Shown: one piece after another, positions 63,101 through 64,000 of the stretch | Layout: the number at the start of each line of letters is the position of its first letter | Position numbering within the stretch: position 1 is the first letter of the stretch | Assembly (NCBI GenBank): GCA_963725325.1 | Contig: CAVRYF010000014.1 | Location: 1 to 64,000 of the forward strand | Reading direction: 5' to 3' | Source: DATBJJ01 sp963725325 | GTDB taxonomy: Bacteria > Acidobacteriota > Vicinamibacteria > Vicinamibacterales > 2-12-FULL-66-21 | Length of the DNA: 64,000 nucleotides | Notes under the pieces: generated by a model | The model's input: the letters and a program-made list of their open reading frames with translations, nothing else | What the model was told of the DNA's origin: nothing | Databases searched by the model: none | Made by a program: the position numbers and the translations under genes

Positions 63101-63804
63101 TACTTGTTGATTGCAGCCGTAATAGTGACCGTCGCCTTGATCTCGAGCTCGCCTGGCGCCATCGGCGGCTCGGCGCTCACCGCCATCTCCGCCCGCATGG
63201 CCAACATCGGACGTGGCGGCGGCATCGATGCTTCACGGTGCACCTCGATGCGCATCACGCGTTCGACCTTCAGGCCCGCCGCCTGCGCGGCCGTGTCCGC
63301 CTGAGCCCTGGCATCGGCCACCGCGCGCTGCAGCGCCATCTGCTCGGCGCCCGATCGATCCTTGAGATCGAACCGGATGCCGCTCACCGATGTCGCCCCC
63401 GCGCCCACCGCGACATCGAGGACCTCGCCGAGCTTCGGCAGATCGTCGACGCGCACTTCGATCGCGTTCCTCGCTACGTATCCACGCAGCGTCTGACGGT
63501 TGTTGGCGTAATCGAACTCGGGCCGCAGTTCGTATGCGGCCGTGCGAATGGCCTCTGCAGGCAACCCCACGCCCTTGAGCTTCTGCATCACGGCGGACAT
63601 GGCGTCAGCATTCAGCTTCTGCACTTCGCCAGGTGTTTTCGCGCGCGATTCGGCTGCGATCGTGACCCACGCACGATCCGGCGCGCGCTTGACGATACCC
63701 TCGCCCATGGTGATCACGACGGGGCCCTCGGCGGGTGAGGGCGTCTGAGCTGCGGCCGTCGCGGCCATCAGCATGGCCAGGGCGGCTATGGTGAGGGACT
63801 TCAT
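63100..63804 (-). CDS. SIMPL domain (DUF541) exported protein
   Basis: A 234-aa secreted protein with signal peptide about 1-20 (AALAMLMAATAAAQ). The SIMPL/DUF541 domain has VVITMGEGIVKRAPDRAWVT, IRTAAYELRPEFDYANNRQT, GYVARNAIEVRVDDLPKLGE and RAVADARAQADTAAQAAGLK. It resembles bacterial BP26/OMP28 and YggE proteins, which form periplasmic oligomers and are linked to oxidative stress tolerance; the precise role is unclear. Confidence 0.92.
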   Translation of the reverse strand: MKSLTIAALAMLMAATAAAQTPSPAEGPVVITMGEGIVKRAPDRAWVTIAAESRAKTPGEVQKLNADAMSAVMQKLKGVGLPAEAIRTAAYELRPEFDYANNRQTLRGYVARNAIEVRVDDLPKLGEVLDVAVGAGATSVSGIRFDLKDRSGAEQMALQRAVADARAQADTAAQAAGLKVERVMRIEVHREASMPPPRPMLAMRAEMAVSAEPPMAPGELEIKATVTITAAINK

Positions 63805-63830
63805 TTTCTAACTCCGGTTTTCAAAGTTCC

Positions 63831-63887
63831 TGGGGCTGCTGGGCTCTGGGCTCTGCTCTGGCTCTCTAGGCTCTCTGGAGAGGCTCT
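63831..63887. repeat. Word repeat H (GGGCTCT family)
   Basis: GGGCTCTGGGCTCTGCTCTG followed by GCTCTCTAGGCTCTCTGGAG words, ending about 11 nt from the stop codon of the gene at the window edge. It reads like families A-F but the complementary arm is incomplete (GGAGAGGCTCTAG). Confidence 0.5.
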
Positions 63888-63898
63888 AGATCCAACAG

Positions 63899-64000
63899 CT
63901 AGGCCTGCGCCACTACCCGAAAGCCAATCCCATACGAGTATGTGTCGGGCGGGACTTCATGTCGATGGCTGCAGGTCAGCATTGCCGGCTCAGCCGTCAA
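63899..64000 (-). CDS. C-terminal end of a probable FGE-sulfatase (SUMF1) domain protein, partial
   Basis: The last 33 codons of a gene that continues beyond the window. It reads MLTCSHRHEVPPDTYSYGIG and ends FRVVAQA. The G-F-R-V-V ending after a short polar segment is the hallmark of formylglycine-generating-enzyme-like domains. Only the C-terminus is visible, so domain composition and catalytic residues cannot be judged. Confidence 0.5.
   Translation of the reverse strand: MTAEPAMLTCSHRHEVPPDTYSYGIGFRVVAQA

Overview
The window is high-GC bacterial chromosome, most likely from an acidobacterium of the Vicinamibacterales type. That assignment is an inference from gene content: a PadR regulator joined to a duplicated MacB/FtsX-type permease (the ADOP arrangement), a Ser/Thr kinase fused to TolB-like and TPR modules, an Oar-like TonB receptor with a carboxypeptidase-regulatory domain, DUF2277, and futalosine-pathway menaquinone genes. 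No rRNA gene is present to confirm it.

Layout. 1-11.8 kb is an accessory region downstream of tRNA-Ser(CGA): a higBA toxin-antitoxin pair, a giant kinase, decayed fragments, rlmF, and the padR-permease pair. Two scars of the tRNA 3' end (4871 and 8233) lie in tandem with the intact tRNA (11716-11804), so the region probably grew by repeated insertion at this tRNA. 12-24 kb is mostly housekeeping and signalling: tadA, an AI-2E permease, a PAS histidine kinase with a NarL-type regulator, an orphan HAMP kinase, DUF418, and a DUF305 plus LVIVD exported pair. 24-31 kb has a large TonB receptor, a porin remnant, VOC proteins, mtfA, a repeat-bounded phd-vapC cassette and tRNA-Arg(ACG) with its own 3'-end scar. 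31-37 kb carries moaB-moeA, a peroxiredoxin, superoxide dismutase, nadA, mqnE and yjbQ. 37.6-43.7 kb is a vitamin B12 uptake operon: cobalamin riboswitch, btuB, btuD, btuC, btuF and a PP-loop ATPase. 43.7-49.8 kb is a tripartite RND efflux operon. 50-51 kb holds a third toxin-antitoxin pair and tag. 51-61.6 kb is mqnD followed by a full SUF iron-sulfur cluster assembly region (iscS, rrf2, sufT, sufU, sufS, sufD, sufC, sufB, HesB-type carrier) and a MoeB-rhodanese protein. The end holds an apparently frameshifted rmuC, a SIMPL-domain protein and the C-terminus of a probable FGE-sulfatase-domain protein.

The genes connect functionally. SUF supplies clusters for the radical-SAM enzyme MqnE, quinolinate synthase NadA and other Fe-S enzymes. 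TadA should act on the tRNA-Arg(ACG) encoded in the same window. MoaB, MoeA and MoeB serve molybdenum cofactor synthesis.

The most unusual signal is a set of intergenic elements built from short tandem words (GGGCTCA, AGCTGTC, CAGCTTCC, GTCAGTC, GCTGAGT, GGTTCA) arranged as inverted arms around a spacer. Most lie within about 10 nt of a stop codon. Two of the word families share a common central sequence, so the elements look modular. I do not recognise them as a described repeat class.
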